From the NCBI RefSeq assembly GCF_963666525.1, contig NZ_OY762905.1, positions 1,904,001 through 1,968,000 of the forward strand: a stretch of 64,000 nucleotides of DNA, given 5' to 3'. Source of the stretch: an uncultured Cohaesibacter sp. GTDB taxonomy: Bacteria; Pseudomonadota; Alphaproteobacteria; Rhizobiales; Cohaesibacteraceae. The position numbers were made by a program, and so were the translations under genes. Below are positions 55,444 to 64,000 of the stretch, piece after piece. Numbering within the stretch: position 1 is the stretch's first letter; each line of letters begins with the position of its first letter. The notes under the pieces were generated by a model. That model was given only the letters and a program-made list of their open reading frames with translations, was not told the origin of the DNA and ran no database searches.

Positions 55444-57618
55444 ATGACCGTTTACCCGAACAGCCAGCAAATCCCCCGATCGCAACAGAAAAAGAACCGC
55501 GCCATGTTTTCCAAAATGATGATCACGACCAAGATGCTCGTCGCAAGTATACTGACACTCGTTGTCGTGCTTGCTGCCGGCATTACCTTCATTGGTTGGC
55601 AGAGCTCTTCCGTAACCAAAGACATCACATTCGAAGAAGCAAAAGCCGTGACGGAAACCCAGGTTTCCAAGGTGCAGAACACCTTGCAGCTTGGTCTCAC
55701 CTCCGCCGCCAACCTCGCCTATTCCCTTTCCGGTCTGAAGCAGGAAGAAGTCACTGATCGCAAGGCCTGGTCAGGGCTGCTGCTGCATGTCCTCGAAAAC
55801 AGCAAGGACCTGTCCGGCACCTGGGGTGCCGTGATCGGCGACAAGCTTGATGGCAAGGATGCGCAGGCTGCCAACAGCAAGTATCATGATGCTTCCGGCG
55901 TCTGGCGCCCCTATTTCTTCCGCAACCCGGACGGCACGATCGGCTTCCGCACCATCGCCGATATGGACGAGAAGTCCAAGGAGGAACTGAGCTGGTTCTA
56001 CGGAGCCTATGACAGTGGCAAGCCCTATGCCACCGAGCCTTACAGCTGGGACATGGGCGGCAAGACCGTAACCGGTGTTTCCCTTGCGGTTCCGATCAAG
56101 GATGCCAGCGGCAAAACCATCGGCGTTGCGGGCACAGACATCATCCTCACCCAGCTGTCCGAATATCTGTCGACGATCAAACCGCTCGGCACCGGCACGG
56201 TTCAGTTGATTTCCCGCGAAGGCAAATGGATCGCCCATTCGGACCAGTCGCTGCTCGGCAAGGACTGGCAGGAGGGTCGCAATGCCAAGGATCTAGAGCA
56301 TCAGGCTGAACTGCTTGATGCCATCAAGTCTGGTCGGGAGATCTCCTACGAGGGCTATTCCAATGCGCTCGGAACCGACGTGATCCGCTTTGTCGATCCT
56401 GTTCCCATCGGCGACACCGGCAATTCGCTAGCCCTGATCGTGTCCGTGCCAATTGACAGCGTCTATGCAGCGAGCCGCCAGATTACCCTGTCGGTGGTGG
56501 TCACCGGTATCGTCCTCATTCTGGCAGTGTCCCTCGCGCTGTTCCTTGTCGGCCAGTCGGTCATCCGCAAGCCGCTGACGGCAACGACGGAAACCATCAA
56601 TGCCCTGATCAATCGTCAGTATGACGTTTCCATCGGCTATCTGGATCGCAAGGACGAAATCGGCCAGATCAACCATGCCCTCGAAATCTTCAGGGAAAGC
56701 TCGCAACGCGCCGAACAACTGACCTCCGAGCAGGAAAAGGAAAAGCAGGAGCAATTGCGCCGCGCCGCAAAGGTCAACGAGCTTGCCAGGGAGTTCGATT
56801 CCCAGATCTCCGGTCTGCTCGATACGGTTTCAAGCTCGGTTGAACGCCTCGACCTGACCTCGCAGCAACTGACCCAGGGCGCAGACAGCACTTCGATGCG
56901 GTCCAACGCCGTCGCAGCCGCCTCCGAACAGGCATCCGCGAACGTCGAAGCCGTCGCGTCGGCTGCCGAGGAACTGTTTGCATCGGTCAACGAGATCAAC
57001 CGTCAGGTCGATCAGTCCAACCAGATCGCCTCCGAGGCGGTCACCCAGGCCAACCACACCAATAGCAAGATCGAGGGTCTTTCCCATGCGGCAAGCCGCA
57101 TCGGCGAAGTTGTCAAGCTGATCACCGATGTTGCCGAACAGACCAACCTGCTGGCGCTCAACGCCACCATCGAGGCAGCCCGCGCAGGCGAAGCTGGCAA
57201 GGGCTTTGCCGTCGTGGCGGCCGAGGTCAAGGGGCTGGCGGAACAGACATCCAAGGCGACCGATGAAATCGCCCAGCAGATTCAGGCGGTTCAGAACGAG
57301 ACCAACGGTGCCGTCACGGCGATCGGAGAAATCACGGCCACCATCGAACAGATGAACCGGATTGCCGCCGCCATCACTGAAGCTGTCCAGCAGCAGGGAA
57401 TGGCAACGCAGGAAATTGCTCGCAACATTCAGGAAGCCTCTGCCGGCACACGGGAAGTGTCTTCCAACATCGCTGGCGTCTCAAACTCGGCCAGCGAGAC
57501 CGGCGAAGCCGCCCGCCACGTCAGCGAGTCGGCCCGCGATCTGACCAACGAGGCGGTCGGACTGCGCAAGAGTGTCAACGGCTTCTTCGATGACATCCGC
57601 AAGGTCATGGGCGCCTGA
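55444..57618 (+). CDS. Methyl-accepting chemotaxis protein with dCACHE-type sensor
   Basis: A 724-residue chemoreceptor. TM1 (about 31-51) is followed by a large periplasmic double-CACHE-like sensor (about 60-340; [11 protein letters not shown]-type and GTDIIL stretches), TM2 (about 345-370), HAMP (about 370-430) and the cytoplasmic signalling coiled coil, with the conserved tip [28 protein letters not shown] near 570-600. Its ligand is unknown; dCACHE sensors often bind amino acids. Start codon uncertain: TTG 55435, ATG 55444 or ATG 55504 are possible. It is monocistronic. Confidence 0.9.
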   Translation: MTVYPNSQQIPRSQQKKNRAMFSKMMITTKMLVASILTLVVVLAAGITFIGWQSSSVTKDITFEEAKAVTETQVSKVQNTLQLGLTSAANLAYSLSGLKQEEVTDRKAWSGLLLHVLENSKDLSGTWGAVIGDKLDGKDAQAANSKYHDASGVWRPYFFRNPDGTIGFRTIADMDEKSKEELSWFYGAYDSGKPYATEPYSWDMGGKTVTGVSLAVPIKDASGKTIGVAGTDIILTQLSEYLSTIKPLGTGTVQLISREGKWIAHSDQSLLGKDWQEGRNAKDLEHQAELLDAIKSGREISYEGYSNALGTDVIRFVDPVPIGDTGNSLALIVSVPIDSVYAASRQITLSVVVTGIVLILAVSLALFLVGQSVIRKPLTATTETINALINRQYDVSIGYLDRKDEIGQINHALEIFRESSQRAEQLTSEQEKEKQEQLRRAAKVNELAREFDSQISGLLDTVSSSVERLDLTSQQLTQGADSTSMRSNAVAAASEQASANVEAVASAAEELFASVNEINRQVDQSNQIASEAVTQANHTNSKIEGLSHAASRIGEVVKLITDVAEQTNLLALNATIEAARAGEAGKGFAVVAAEVKGLAEQTSKATDEIAQQIQAVQNETNGAVTAIGEITATIEQMNRIAAAITEAVQQQGMATQEIARNIQEASAGTREVSSNIAGVSNSASETGEAARHVSESARDLTNEAVGLRKSVNGFFDDIRKVMGA

Positions 57619-57647
57619 ACGGCCCCAGCCTGACACCCGACGAATGA

Positions 57648-57676
57648 GAAGGCCGCGCAGGACGCGGCCTTTTTCT
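57648..57676 (+). terminator. Terminator after the chemoreceptor gene
   Basis: AAGGCCGCG/CGCGGCCTT stem, CAGGA loop and a run of T. The rest of the gap to gabD (57677-57932) shows no gene. Confidence 0.88.
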
Positions 57677-57932
57677 TGCCTGCATTTCCTGTGCCCGCCT
57701 TTCCCGTGCCTGTCTTCCTTTGCCGGTTCCCGTGTTCCTCCCGATGTCATTCCCCGAGCCCCTACAAGGGTCGCATCCGGAAACGACACGCATGACTTGC
57801 AGTGCCACATTTGATCGCTTAGGCTCAGGACAACCCATCTTCGTTGGCCGCCCCATGTCGTTGCATGACATCCCCAGACCGGGCCTGACATGCCATGGCA
57901 ATGCGCCACACTGCACCAAAAGAGACAGAGAC

Positions 57933-59375
57933 ATGAAACTGCAAGACAAGAGCCTGCTTGAGACCCGCGCCTATATCAACGGCGAATGGCGGGAGCTGGA
58001 AAACCACTTCGACGTGACCAACCCCGCCACCGGCGAGGTCATCGCGAAGGTCTCCGATTGCAGCATCGACGACGTCAAGGAAGCCATCGATGCCGCCTAC
58101 GAGGCCCAGAAGGAATGGGCAGCCCGCACCGGCAAGGAGCGCGGGGCCATCCTGCGCAAATGGTTCGACCTGATGGTCGCCAACGCCGACGATCTGGGTC
58201 ACATTCTCTGCGCAGAAATGGGCAAGCCGCTGCCCGAGGCCATTGGCGAGATCCATTATGGCGCTTCCTTCATCGAATGGTTCTCCGAGGAAGCCAAACG
58301 CGTCTATGGCGACATCATTCCCGGTCACCAGCGCGACAAGCGCCTCATGGTTCTCAAACAGCCCGTCGGCGTTGTCGGCTCGATCACCCCGTGGAACTTC
58401 CCCAATGCCATGATCGCCCGCAAGGTTGCCCCGGCGCTGGCCGTCGGCTGCAGTTTTGTTGCCCGCCCGGCAGAACTCACCCCACTGTCAGCCATCGCCA
58501 TGGCGGTACTGGCCGAGCGGGCCGGTGTGCCCAAGGGTGTCTTCAACGTCATCCCCAACAGCCATTCGTCCGCAACGGGCAAGGAGCTGTGCGCCAACCC
58601 GAAAGTCTCCAAGATCACCTTCACCGGTTCCACCCGCGTCGGCAAGATCCTGATGAGCCAGTGCGCCGAAACCATCAAGAAGATGAGCATGGAACTGGGC
58701 GGCAACGCCCCCTTCATCGTCTTTGATGACGCCAATCTTGACGCCGCGGTCGAAGGTGCGATGATCGCCAAATACCGCAACAATGGCCAGACCTGCGTCT
58801 GCGCCAACCGCCTTTATGTGCAGTCCGGCATCTATGATGCCTTTGCCGAAAAGTTGACTGCTGCCGTGGCACGGTTGAAGCCGGGCAATGGCATGGATGA
58901 TGGCGTCACCGTAGGCCCGCTCATCAATATGGACGCTGTCGAGAAGGTCGAGAGCCACCTCAAGGATGCTGCCGCGAAAGGCGCCAAGGTACTGACCGGA
59001 GGCTCCCGCCTCGGCGGCACCTTCTTTGAACCCACCGTCATTGCCGACGTACCGGCAGATGCCCTCGTCTCCAACGAGGAGACTTTTGGCCCGGTGGCAC
59101 CGCTCATCCGCTTCGAGACCGAAGAAGAGGTCATCGCCATGGCCAACAACACCGAATTCGGCCTTGCCGGCTATTTCTTCGCCAACGACCTGTCCCGCGT
59201 GTGGCGCGTTGCCGAAGCCATGGAAACCGGCATGGTCGGCGTCAACACCGGGCTGGTCTCCACTGAGGTCGCTCCTTTCGGCGGCATTAAGCAGTCCGGC
59301 CTTGGCCGCGAAGGCTCAAAATATGGCATCGAGGATTATCTTGAAGTCAAATATGTCTGCATCGGCGGCATCTGA
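57933..59375 (+). CDS. gabD: Succinate-semialdehyde dehydrogenase (NADP type)
   Basis: A 480-residue aldehyde dehydrogenase closest to GabD, which oxidises succinate or glutarate semialdehyde. The general base Glu254 is in MELGGNAPF and the nucleophile Cys288 in GQTCVCAN. ITPWNFPNAM and GLVSTEVAPFGG are GabD-like. The open frame goes back to 57720, but the ATG at 57933 (AGAGAC upstream) gives the standard 480-residue length. It is followed by a terminator. Together with amaB and gcdH it fits lysine, 5-aminovalerate or GABA breakdown. Confidence 0.9.
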   Translation: MKLQDKSLLETRAYINGEWRELENHFDVTNPATGEVIAKVSDCSIDDVKEAIDAAYEAQKEWAARTGKERGAILRKWFDLMVANADDLGHILCAEMGKPLPEAIGEIHYGASFIEWFSEEAKRVYGDIIPGHQRDKRLMVLKQPVGVVGSITPWNFPNAMIARKVAPALAVGCSFVARPAELTPLSAIAMAVLAERAGVPKGVFNVIPNSHSSATGKELCANPKVSKITFTGSTRVGKILMSQCAETIKKMSMELGGNAPFIVFDDANLDAAVEGAMIAKYRNNGQTCVCANRLYVQSGIYDAFAEKLTAAVARLKPGNGMDDGVTVGPLINMDAVEKVESHLKDAAAKGAKVLTGGSRLGGTFFEPTVIADVPADALVSNEETFGPVAPLIRFETEEEVIAMANNTEFGLAGYFFANDLSRVWRVAEAMETGMVGVNTGLVSTEVAPFGGIKQSGLGREGSKYGIEDYLEVKYVCIGGI

Positions 59376-59413
59376 TCCGGATTGACAGCCCTTGTCGAAG
59401 ACTTTGAAGAACG

Positions 59414-59451
59414 AAAACCCCGTTCTCCTCTCGCGAGGGGAGCGGGTTTTT
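59414..59451 (+). terminator. Terminator after gabD
   Basis: Long stem with A-rich 5' side and TTTTT 3' side (AAAACCCCG… paired with …CGGGTTTTT) and a short loop near 59432-59435. Confidence 0.7.
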
Positions 59452-59567
59452 GCGTCTGGCCGCAAAAATTCCCCTTCCGGCCTATTGTGATCACCGCCGG
59501 AACATGGCACTGAAACGCCTCCTGATAACCCATGGTCGAGACGGCCAGCAACAAAACGGACGCGATC

Positions 59568-59915
59568 ATGAGCGAACTGCCAGCCTGCCCGCAATGCGGC
59601 AGCACCTACACCTACGAAGACGGCGCCCTGCTGATCTGCCCGGAATGTGCCCACGAATGGTCAGCCGATCAGGCTGATGCGGAGAGCGATGCCGAAACCA
59701 TCGTCCGCGACGCCAACGGCACTCCGCTCGCCGATGGCGACACGGTCACGGTCATCAAGGATCTCAAGATCAAGGGCACGAATGACGTGGTCAAGGTGGG
59801 CACCAAGGTGAAGAACATCCGCATCGTCGGCGGCGATCATGACATCGACTGCAAGATCCCCGGCATCGGCCCGATGGGGCTGAAATCGGAATTTGTCAAG
59901 AAAGTCTCCGACTGA
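59568..59915 (+). CDS. yjdM: YjdM (PhnA-family) zinc-ribbon protein
   Basis: A 115-residue protein with an N-terminal zinc ribbon (Cys7, Cys10, Cys24, Cys27 in CPQC and CPEC) and a C-terminal SH3-like domain ([30 protein letters not shown]). The name PhnA is historical: the E. coli protein is not required for phosphonate use and its role is not known. The ATG at 59568 matches family N-termini ([12 protein letters not shown]); an ATG at 59532 is also open. Confidence 0.88.
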   Translation: MSELPACPQCGSTYTYEDGALLICPECAHEWSADQADAESDAETIVRDANGTPLADGDTVTVIKDLKIKGTNDVVKVGTKVKNIRIVGGDHDIDCKIPGIGPMGLKSEFVKKVSD

Positions 59916-59918
59916 CGA

Positions 59919-59943
59919 AAAAGGCCTCCCGCGGGAGGCCTTC
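59919..59943. terminator. Short bidirectional hairpin between yjdM and the FabI-like gene
   Basis: AAGGCCTCCC/GGGAGGCCTT stem with a two-base loop, A-rich on one side and TTC on the other; convergent genes end on either side. Confidence 0.7.
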
Positions 59944-59975
59944 AATCTTTCTGCTGCTTGCGGGTCGGTATGTGC

Positions 59976-60860
59976 CTAGAGCCCCATCGAGTGATTGAGG
60001 CCGCCATTGACCTGCAGCACCTCTCCCGTCATGCCGCCAGAGGCATCGGAGAGCAGAAATTCGACGCTGCCGGCAATTTCCTCATTGGTCACCGGACGGC
60101 GCAGGAAGGATTGCAGGCTCAGAAGAGCGTGCATCTTCGAGAAGTCCGGCAACACCCGCGAAGCCGGGGTGCGTACGGAACCGGCAGAAACAATGTTGCA
60201 GCGGATGCCCCGTTCGCCCAACTCGGATGCCAGAATACGGTTGGTCTGTTCGAGAGCCGCCTTGGCAACACCGATGGCATCATAACCGGGAATGACCTTC
60301 TCCCCACCAAGGAAAGACAGGGCCACGATCGACTTGAGGTTGGGGTTGCGCTTCAGCACTTCATTGATGACCGCGATATAGGAATAGGCGCTGTCACTGA
60401 TGGTCTGCAGAAATTCGTCACGGGAGGTGCCGAGCAGCCCCTTCTGCGACGTAACGCTGGATTTGGCGATGCAGAACACGAGCCCGGTCAGATCGGTCAC
60501 GTCGGCAATGTCATCAAAACCTTCAGCGTAGTCCAGCTCGCGCACTTCATGGCGCTGTGAAATCTCGAGGAACTTTTCCTTGCGGCGCGTGGTGACCATC
60601 GTGTCCCAGCCATGATCTGCCAATTGCTCGGCGATGCCGAAACCGATGGACCGGCGGGAACTGACGCCAACGATCATTGCCTTGCCTTGCGGCGCGACAG
60701 GACGCTGGGGCTGCACCTCGTTGTCGGGCACAGGGGCCAGAAAACTGCGTTTGTCGAGAAATGCACTGTATTTGAGGACTTGCCCTTGCCAACCCATCGC
60801 CAATCGACCCACTGTTTCATCCTGCACGGATGGATCCAAGACCTGTTTCGAGCTTTGCAT
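59976..60860 (-). CDS. FabI-like enoyl-ACP reductase / SDR oxidoreductase
   Basis: A 294-residue short-chain dehydrogenase that follows FabI closely: the loop GVSSRRSIGFG (65-75), the first active-site Tyr in SAYS (Tyr159), Tyr193-x6-Lys200, and a C-terminal part with SAGSVRT and GEVLQVNGG. FabI reduces enoyl-ACP with NADH in fatty acid synthesis. An N-terminal extension of about 55 residues is unusual for FabI (260-270 residues), so it may be a specialised reductase rather than the housekeeping enzyme. Start could also be at ATG 60797. A second, unrelated enoyl reductase (FabV) is next on the same strand. Confidence 0.78.
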   Translation of the reverse strand: MQSSKQVLDPSVQDETVGRLAMGWQGQVLKYSAFLDKRSFLAPVPDNEVQPQRPVAPQGKAMIVGVSSRRSIGFGIAEQLADHGWDTMVTTRRKEKFLEISQRHEVRELDYAEGFDDIADVTDLTGLVFCIAKSSVTSQKGLLGTSRDEFLQTISDSAYSYIAVINEVLKRNPNLKSIVALSFLGGEKVIPGYDAIGVAKAALEQTNRILASELGERGIRCNIVSAGSVRTPASRVLPDFSKMHALLSLQSFLRRPVTNEEIAGSVEFLLSDASGGMTGEVLQVNGGLNHSMGL

Positions 60861-61456
60861 CCGGACTGGGAAACATCCCTGTCACACGGCACAAAGCCAA
60901 GAAAAATCAACACACAACACGCGCCCGGAGATACACTCACCCCCAAAAGACTGCCTTAGATACCACGCGTTCCAAACTTCAATATGACAAAATGACAGCA
61001 TGGTGTGAATTTGTGAAACGAGCTCTCACCACCCACATCTGCCGGAAGCCAAGGAGGAAATAGTCTGAAAATTCCTCAACGCCGACTTCATACTATGCCT
61101 ACGGAGCATGTGATTGAATATAAGTCACAAATCAGAATTTGCCAACTGAGCGGCGGGATGAGAATTTGATAGAAATCATCTGTAATGAGAGCATCACAAA
61201 AGCCTGCGAGAAAATACGGATTACAGACTCATGTCATTATAAACAAAAGATTTTTAAGGTAAAAATTTTGGTAAAATAGTCCATTCAACCCGACATTTTG
61301 CCGTGCAGGTTTAAGGCTTCCTAACAATTTGAAACAATATTTGATGCTCAGCAAGGCAGATCCGAAGCCCTCTCCGGACCCATTTCAGAGCCTGCCCGCG
61401 GCGTCTTCGAAGCCCGATGATTCTCGATCGGAAACGGCATAACCGACGCGAAGAGA
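60861..61456. other. AT-rich intergenic region between the FabI-like gene and fabV
   Basis: A 596-bp gap between two minus-strand genes. The part from about 61060 to 61330 is strongly AT-rich and visibly different from the coding surroundings, with long runs of A/T but no recognisable gene or RNA. It may hold the promoter of the FabI-like gene and possibly an unknown short RNA. Confidence 0.45.
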
Positions 61457-62653
61457 TCAGTCCGCACCATAAGGCAGGAGATCAACATCCCTGGCATAAT
61501 CGACGCTGCCGAAGCCGAAGCCGTTGAGCTTCAGGAAATCGCCCTTGTAGCCATCGTAGTCACCAATGGTGCGGAAGTTCTCCGGCGTCATGTCCGCCAG
61601 CAAGGCGGCCACCTTGTCCTGAACATCAGCGCGCTGCTCCCGGTCATCGACCCGCACCAGCCGCGCGTCATCGACCGGTATCCGGCCATCGGCCCGATAG
61701 ATCCTCTCCGCATAGAGCCTCTGCATCTGCTCTATGCATCCTTCATGCAGCCCCATCGCTTTCATCACCCGGAACAGCGCAAGAAGGTATGGAGACAACC
61801 CCGGAATGAACACGCTGGCCTTGGTCACCAGCGCCTTGCAGACCACCACATGCGCCGAGCCCTGCTGCGCCTTGAGCAGCCCGTCCAACCGATCGGCAGT
61901 TTGGTGCAGATGCGCCTTGGCCCGCCCCAGCGTGCCGTGATGATAGATGGCGTGGGTGATGGCTGGACCAATATAGGAGAAAGCCAGGGTCTGGCACCCT
62001 TCAGCCAGAAGCCCCTCGTCACGGAGGAACCGGATCCAGCTTTCCCAGTCCTCGCCGCCCATGACCTTGACCGTATCCTCGATTTCCCGATCACTGGCCG
62101 GGTCCAGCCTTTGCTCTTCGAGGCAGTCCTTTTCCAGATTGACCGTATAGCCCCGCGCCGGAGCACCAATCGGCTTGATCGTCGAGCGGATCAGCTCGCC
62201 CGTTTTTGGATCGGGCCGCGCACCGGTTGCCAGAGAATAAACCACCAGATCCAACGAACCGCCGAATTCATCGCGAATATAGTCGGCAATCGTTCGCCGC
62301 ATGGCGGGTGAAAAGGCATCTCCCACAAAATTGCGGGCGATCAGCCCTTCCTTCTCGGCCAGATGGCTGAAATGAATGAGGTTGTACCAGCCCGCACTGC
62401 CGACGCCCTTGTCTGAAGGTCCCCGCTCGAAGGCAACACCGATGGTGTCGGCACGGGAACTACCAAAGGCGAGCGCAATGCGCGAGGCAAGGCCAAAGCC
62501 CGAGGACGCCCCGAGAACCAGAACCTTGCGCGGTCCCCGGGCAATCGGAGACGCCTTGCGGGCATAGGCGATCTGCTCGGCAACCGCTTCAGCGCAGCCG
62601 ACGGGATGGCAGGATTTGGCCACCTGCCCTTTGATGATGGGTTGAATGATCAT
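61457..62653 (-). CDS. fabV: Trans-2-enoyl-ACP/CoA reductase FabV
   Basis: A 398-residue NADH-dependent enoyl reductase. It starts MIIQPIIKGQVAKSCHPVGC, typical of FabV. The nucleotide site GASSGFGLASR (48-58) and the catalytic Tyr237-x8-Lys246 (IYHHGTLGRAK) are present, and the C-terminal SVDYARDV region is conserved. FabV reduces enoyl-ACP or crotonyl-CoA and is known for resistance to triclosan. The ATG at 62653 is chosen; an earlier in-frame start gives a non-family N-terminus. It is on the same strand as, but 225 bp from, hutC. Confidence 0.94.
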   Translation of the reverse strand: MIIQPIIKGQVAKSCHPVGCAEAVAEQIAYARKASPIARGPRKVLVLGASSGFGLASRIALAFGSSRADTIGVAFERGPSDKGVGSAGWYNLIHFSHLAEKEGLIARNFVGDAFSPAMRRTIADYIRDEFGGSLDLVVYSLATGARPDPKTGELIRSTIKPIGAPARGYTVNLEKDCLEEQRLDPASDREIEDTVKVMGGEDWESWIRFLRDEGLLAEGCQTLAFSYIGPAITHAIYHHGTLGRAKAHLHQTADRLDGLLKAQQGSAHVVVCKALVTKASVFIPGLSPYLLALFRVMKAMGLHEGCIEQMQRLYAERIYRADGRIPVDDARLVRVDDREQRADVQDKVAALLADMTPENFRTIGDYDGYKGDFLKLNGFGFGSVDYARDVDLLPYGAD

Positions 62654-62878
62654 GGTTGTCTTCGTGAACTGGCAAGAAAATCCGGGACCATCGGCATTGG
62701 ACGAAGTGAGGCCAGGCAACCGCAGCGAAGACCTGCCCTGAGAGACGGGCGTTGTTTACCGTCCTTTTGCCAAACACCGATCCACCAGACATAGGATCCG
62801 CCGCGACAAAAGACAACCACGATGGGTGCGCTGTAAAACACACCTATCCAAAAGACCTGCGATTGACGGAGTTGTCGC

Positions 62879-63586
62879 CTAGAAGCTGGTCCGCATGCGA
62901 TAGCCGGGATGATAGATCAGCCGCACATGGGTGATCGGCCGCTCCGCAAACCAGGTGCTGCGTTCGGTCGCGAACAATGCCCCGCCGATCGGAATGTCGA
63001 ACGCTCTGGCAAGCCTTGAATCCGCAGAAACCGCAAAGAAGCTGGCGTCGCCACCGGTATAGGGCGCATTCTGTACCAGCCACTCGTTGGCGGTCAGGCG
63101 TTCCAGATCCACCGTCTCGAATTCGGGCACAGCCAGCAGGCTCGTATAGCGTTCTTCATAGATGAAGGGCTGGTTGTCGGAGAAATGCACCGTTTCGGTA
63201 TAGAGCAGCGGCGTGTCTTCGCTGACCCGGAAGGCCCCGCCCAGAAAGGCTGGCAGCGACCGGTTCTCGCGGATCAGCAGGGTCTGCCGATAGGTCGCAC
63301 CCTTGGCTTCCACCTCTTCCCGGATGATCGGAATGGTCAGCACCGCCTTGTGCGGCGGGTTGATCGCCACCCGTGTTCCTGCCTTGCGCTTGCGTGTCAC
63401 AATGCCACTGTTGGCCAGCTCTCTCAGCGCCCTGTTGACGGTCGTGCGGGCACAATGAAACTCTTCAGCCAGTTCGGATTCATTGGGGATGGTATCTCCG
63501 GGCTGCCAGATACGTTCATTGATTCGCCGAAGCACTTCTTCCTTGATCAGGGTCCAGCTGGTCCCCTCTTTGATGGTGTCGCTCAA
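62879..63586 (-). CDS. hutC: GntR/HutC-type regulator of histidine utilisation
   Basis: A 235-residue repressor with an N-terminal GntR winged helix (about 10-75; PNESELAEEFHCARTTVNRALREL) and a C-terminal UTRA ligand domain (about 95-230; ETVHFSDNQPFIYEERY). In HutC this domain binds urocanate and releases hut promoters. Its ATG overlaps the hutF stop by four bases, which supports the hut assignment and co-expression. Confidence 0.88.
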   Translation of the reverse strand: MSDTIKEGTSWTLIKEEVLRRINERIWQPGDTIPNESELAEEFHCARTTVNRALRELANSGIVTRKRKAGTRVAINPPHKAVLTIPIIREEVEAKGATYRQTLLIRENRSLPAFLGGAFRVSEDTPLLYTETVHFSDNQPFIYEERYTSLLAVPEFETVDLERLTANEWLVQNAPYTGGDASFFAVSADSRLARAFDIPIGGALFATERSTWFAERPITHVRLIYHPGYRMRTSF

Positions 63587-64000
63587 AATTCCTGCCTCAG
63601 CCGTCTCATTACCTGAATATAGCGTGTCCGAATCTCTTCTCCCCGTACATGAGATCCATCTATAACCAAATGGCGGCCAGCAGACCAGACATCTGTTATC
63701 AGGCGATCATCGCCTGCAAAGATCCAGCTGTCCAGAATTTCATCGCCTTCACAGCCATCGAGCATCGGAGAAGACGCTTCAAGTGCCATCAGGTCGGCAT
63801 AGTGCCCGACAGCCAGAGCACCGCTCGACCGTCCGGCGGCCTGTGCGCCGCCGACAAGTGCGGCTTCAAACAGCACCCGGCCGGTTGACTGTTCAGGCGT
63901 CGCCACACTGGCCCGGCAGTGATCGCGCAGCCGTTGGGAATATTCCAGCGTGCGCAGCTCTTCGCTGAGCGCGATACGGATATTGGAATCCGACCCAAGC
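63583..64000 (-). CDS. hutF: Formimidoylglutamate deiminase, C-terminal part
   Basis: An amidohydrolase that runs off the right edge; about 138 C-terminal residues are present. The visible start, LGSDSNIRIALSEELRTLEY, matches HutF (GSDSN includes a metal-ligand Asp) and is followed by the C-terminal segments of the amidohydrolase beta-sandwich. HutF removes ammonia from N-formimino-glutamate to give N-formylglutamate in the five-step histidine pathway. It is followed directly by hutC with an ATGA overlap. Confidence 0.88.
   Translation of the reverse strand, partial: LGSDSNIRIALSEELRTLEYSQRLRDHCRASVATPEQSTGRVLFEAALVGGAQAAGRSSGALAVGHYADLMALEASSPMLDGCEGDEILDSWIFAGDDRLITDVWSAGRHLVIDGSHVRGEEIRTRYIQVMRRLRQEF

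Noticed and set aside
61308-61324. TTTAAGGCTTCCTAAC as a second CtrA site
   Set aside because: The second half site lacks the required TTAA at the right spacing.
1-64000. CRISPR arrays, tRNA/rRNA genes, insertion sequences, prophage
   Set aside because: I found no regularly spaced repeats, cloverleaf-like T-loop contexts outside coding genes, transposases or phage structural genes.

Overview
The window looks like chromosome of a free-living alphaproteobacterium, probably Hyphomicrobiales (Rhizobiales) and possibly marine. The evidence is a RirA-type Rrf2 iron regulator, a Zur/ZnuCB zinc system, PHB genes with PhaR, a TTAA-N7-TTAAC CtrA-type site, an actinobacterial-style AhpC/AhpD pair under OxyR, a TAXI-type TRAP transporter and a monomeric NADP isocitrate dehydrogenase. 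Base composition is fairly GC-rich and even. I see no rRNA, tRNA, CRISPR, phage or insertion sequence. The genus cannot be fixed from this sequence alone.

Layout. 1-2.0 kb: start of an Lrp/AsnC regulator divergent from an ALDH7-type aldehyde dehydrogenase of lysine catabolism. 2.1-3.8 kb: Zur box and znuCB. 3.8-6.8 kb: DMT exporter, phaB, and phaR across a long intergenic region. 6.9-9.3 kb: degenerate GGDEF-EAL protein and a small unknown protein, divergent around a CtrA-like site. 9.3-11.9 kb: gamma-glutamyltransferase, a small membrane protein, rpmF. 12.2-14.6 kb: oxyR divergent from ahpC-ahpD. 14.9-17.1 kb: isoprenoid genes ispA and ispG. 17.4-19.5 kb: small regulators zur, rirA, HxlR plus a tautomerase with twin operators. 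19.7-23.9 kb: LysR, gcdH and an acetolactate-synthase-like ThDP enzyme. 24.2-29.3 kb: four-gene oligopeptide-type ABC importer. 29.4-40.0 kb: TPR-sulfotransferase, AEC carrier, cysteine hydrolase, pgi, AsmA-like protein, arginase, mgsA.

40.1-47.6 kb is the most interesting block. usp, a fused TRAP permease, a TAXI binding protein and an RpiR regulator run one way. A class III aminotransferase and a BKACE enzyme run the other way from the same intergenic region. Together they make a self-contained uptake-plus-catabolism unit, plausibly for a beta-amino acid, with an unknown substrate.

47.7-64.0 kb: CHASE2-PAS-GGDEF-EAL phosphodiesterase, a persulfide-sensor-type ArsR regulator, iolG, icd with a single-base frameshift, a chemoreceptor, gabD, yjdM, a FabI-like reductase, FabV, hutC and the end of hutF. 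Recurrent themes are lysine/amino-acid catabolism (amaB, gcdH, gabD, arginase, hut), metal and oxidant sensing (zur, rirA, oxyR, ArsR) and cyclic-di-GMP signalling.
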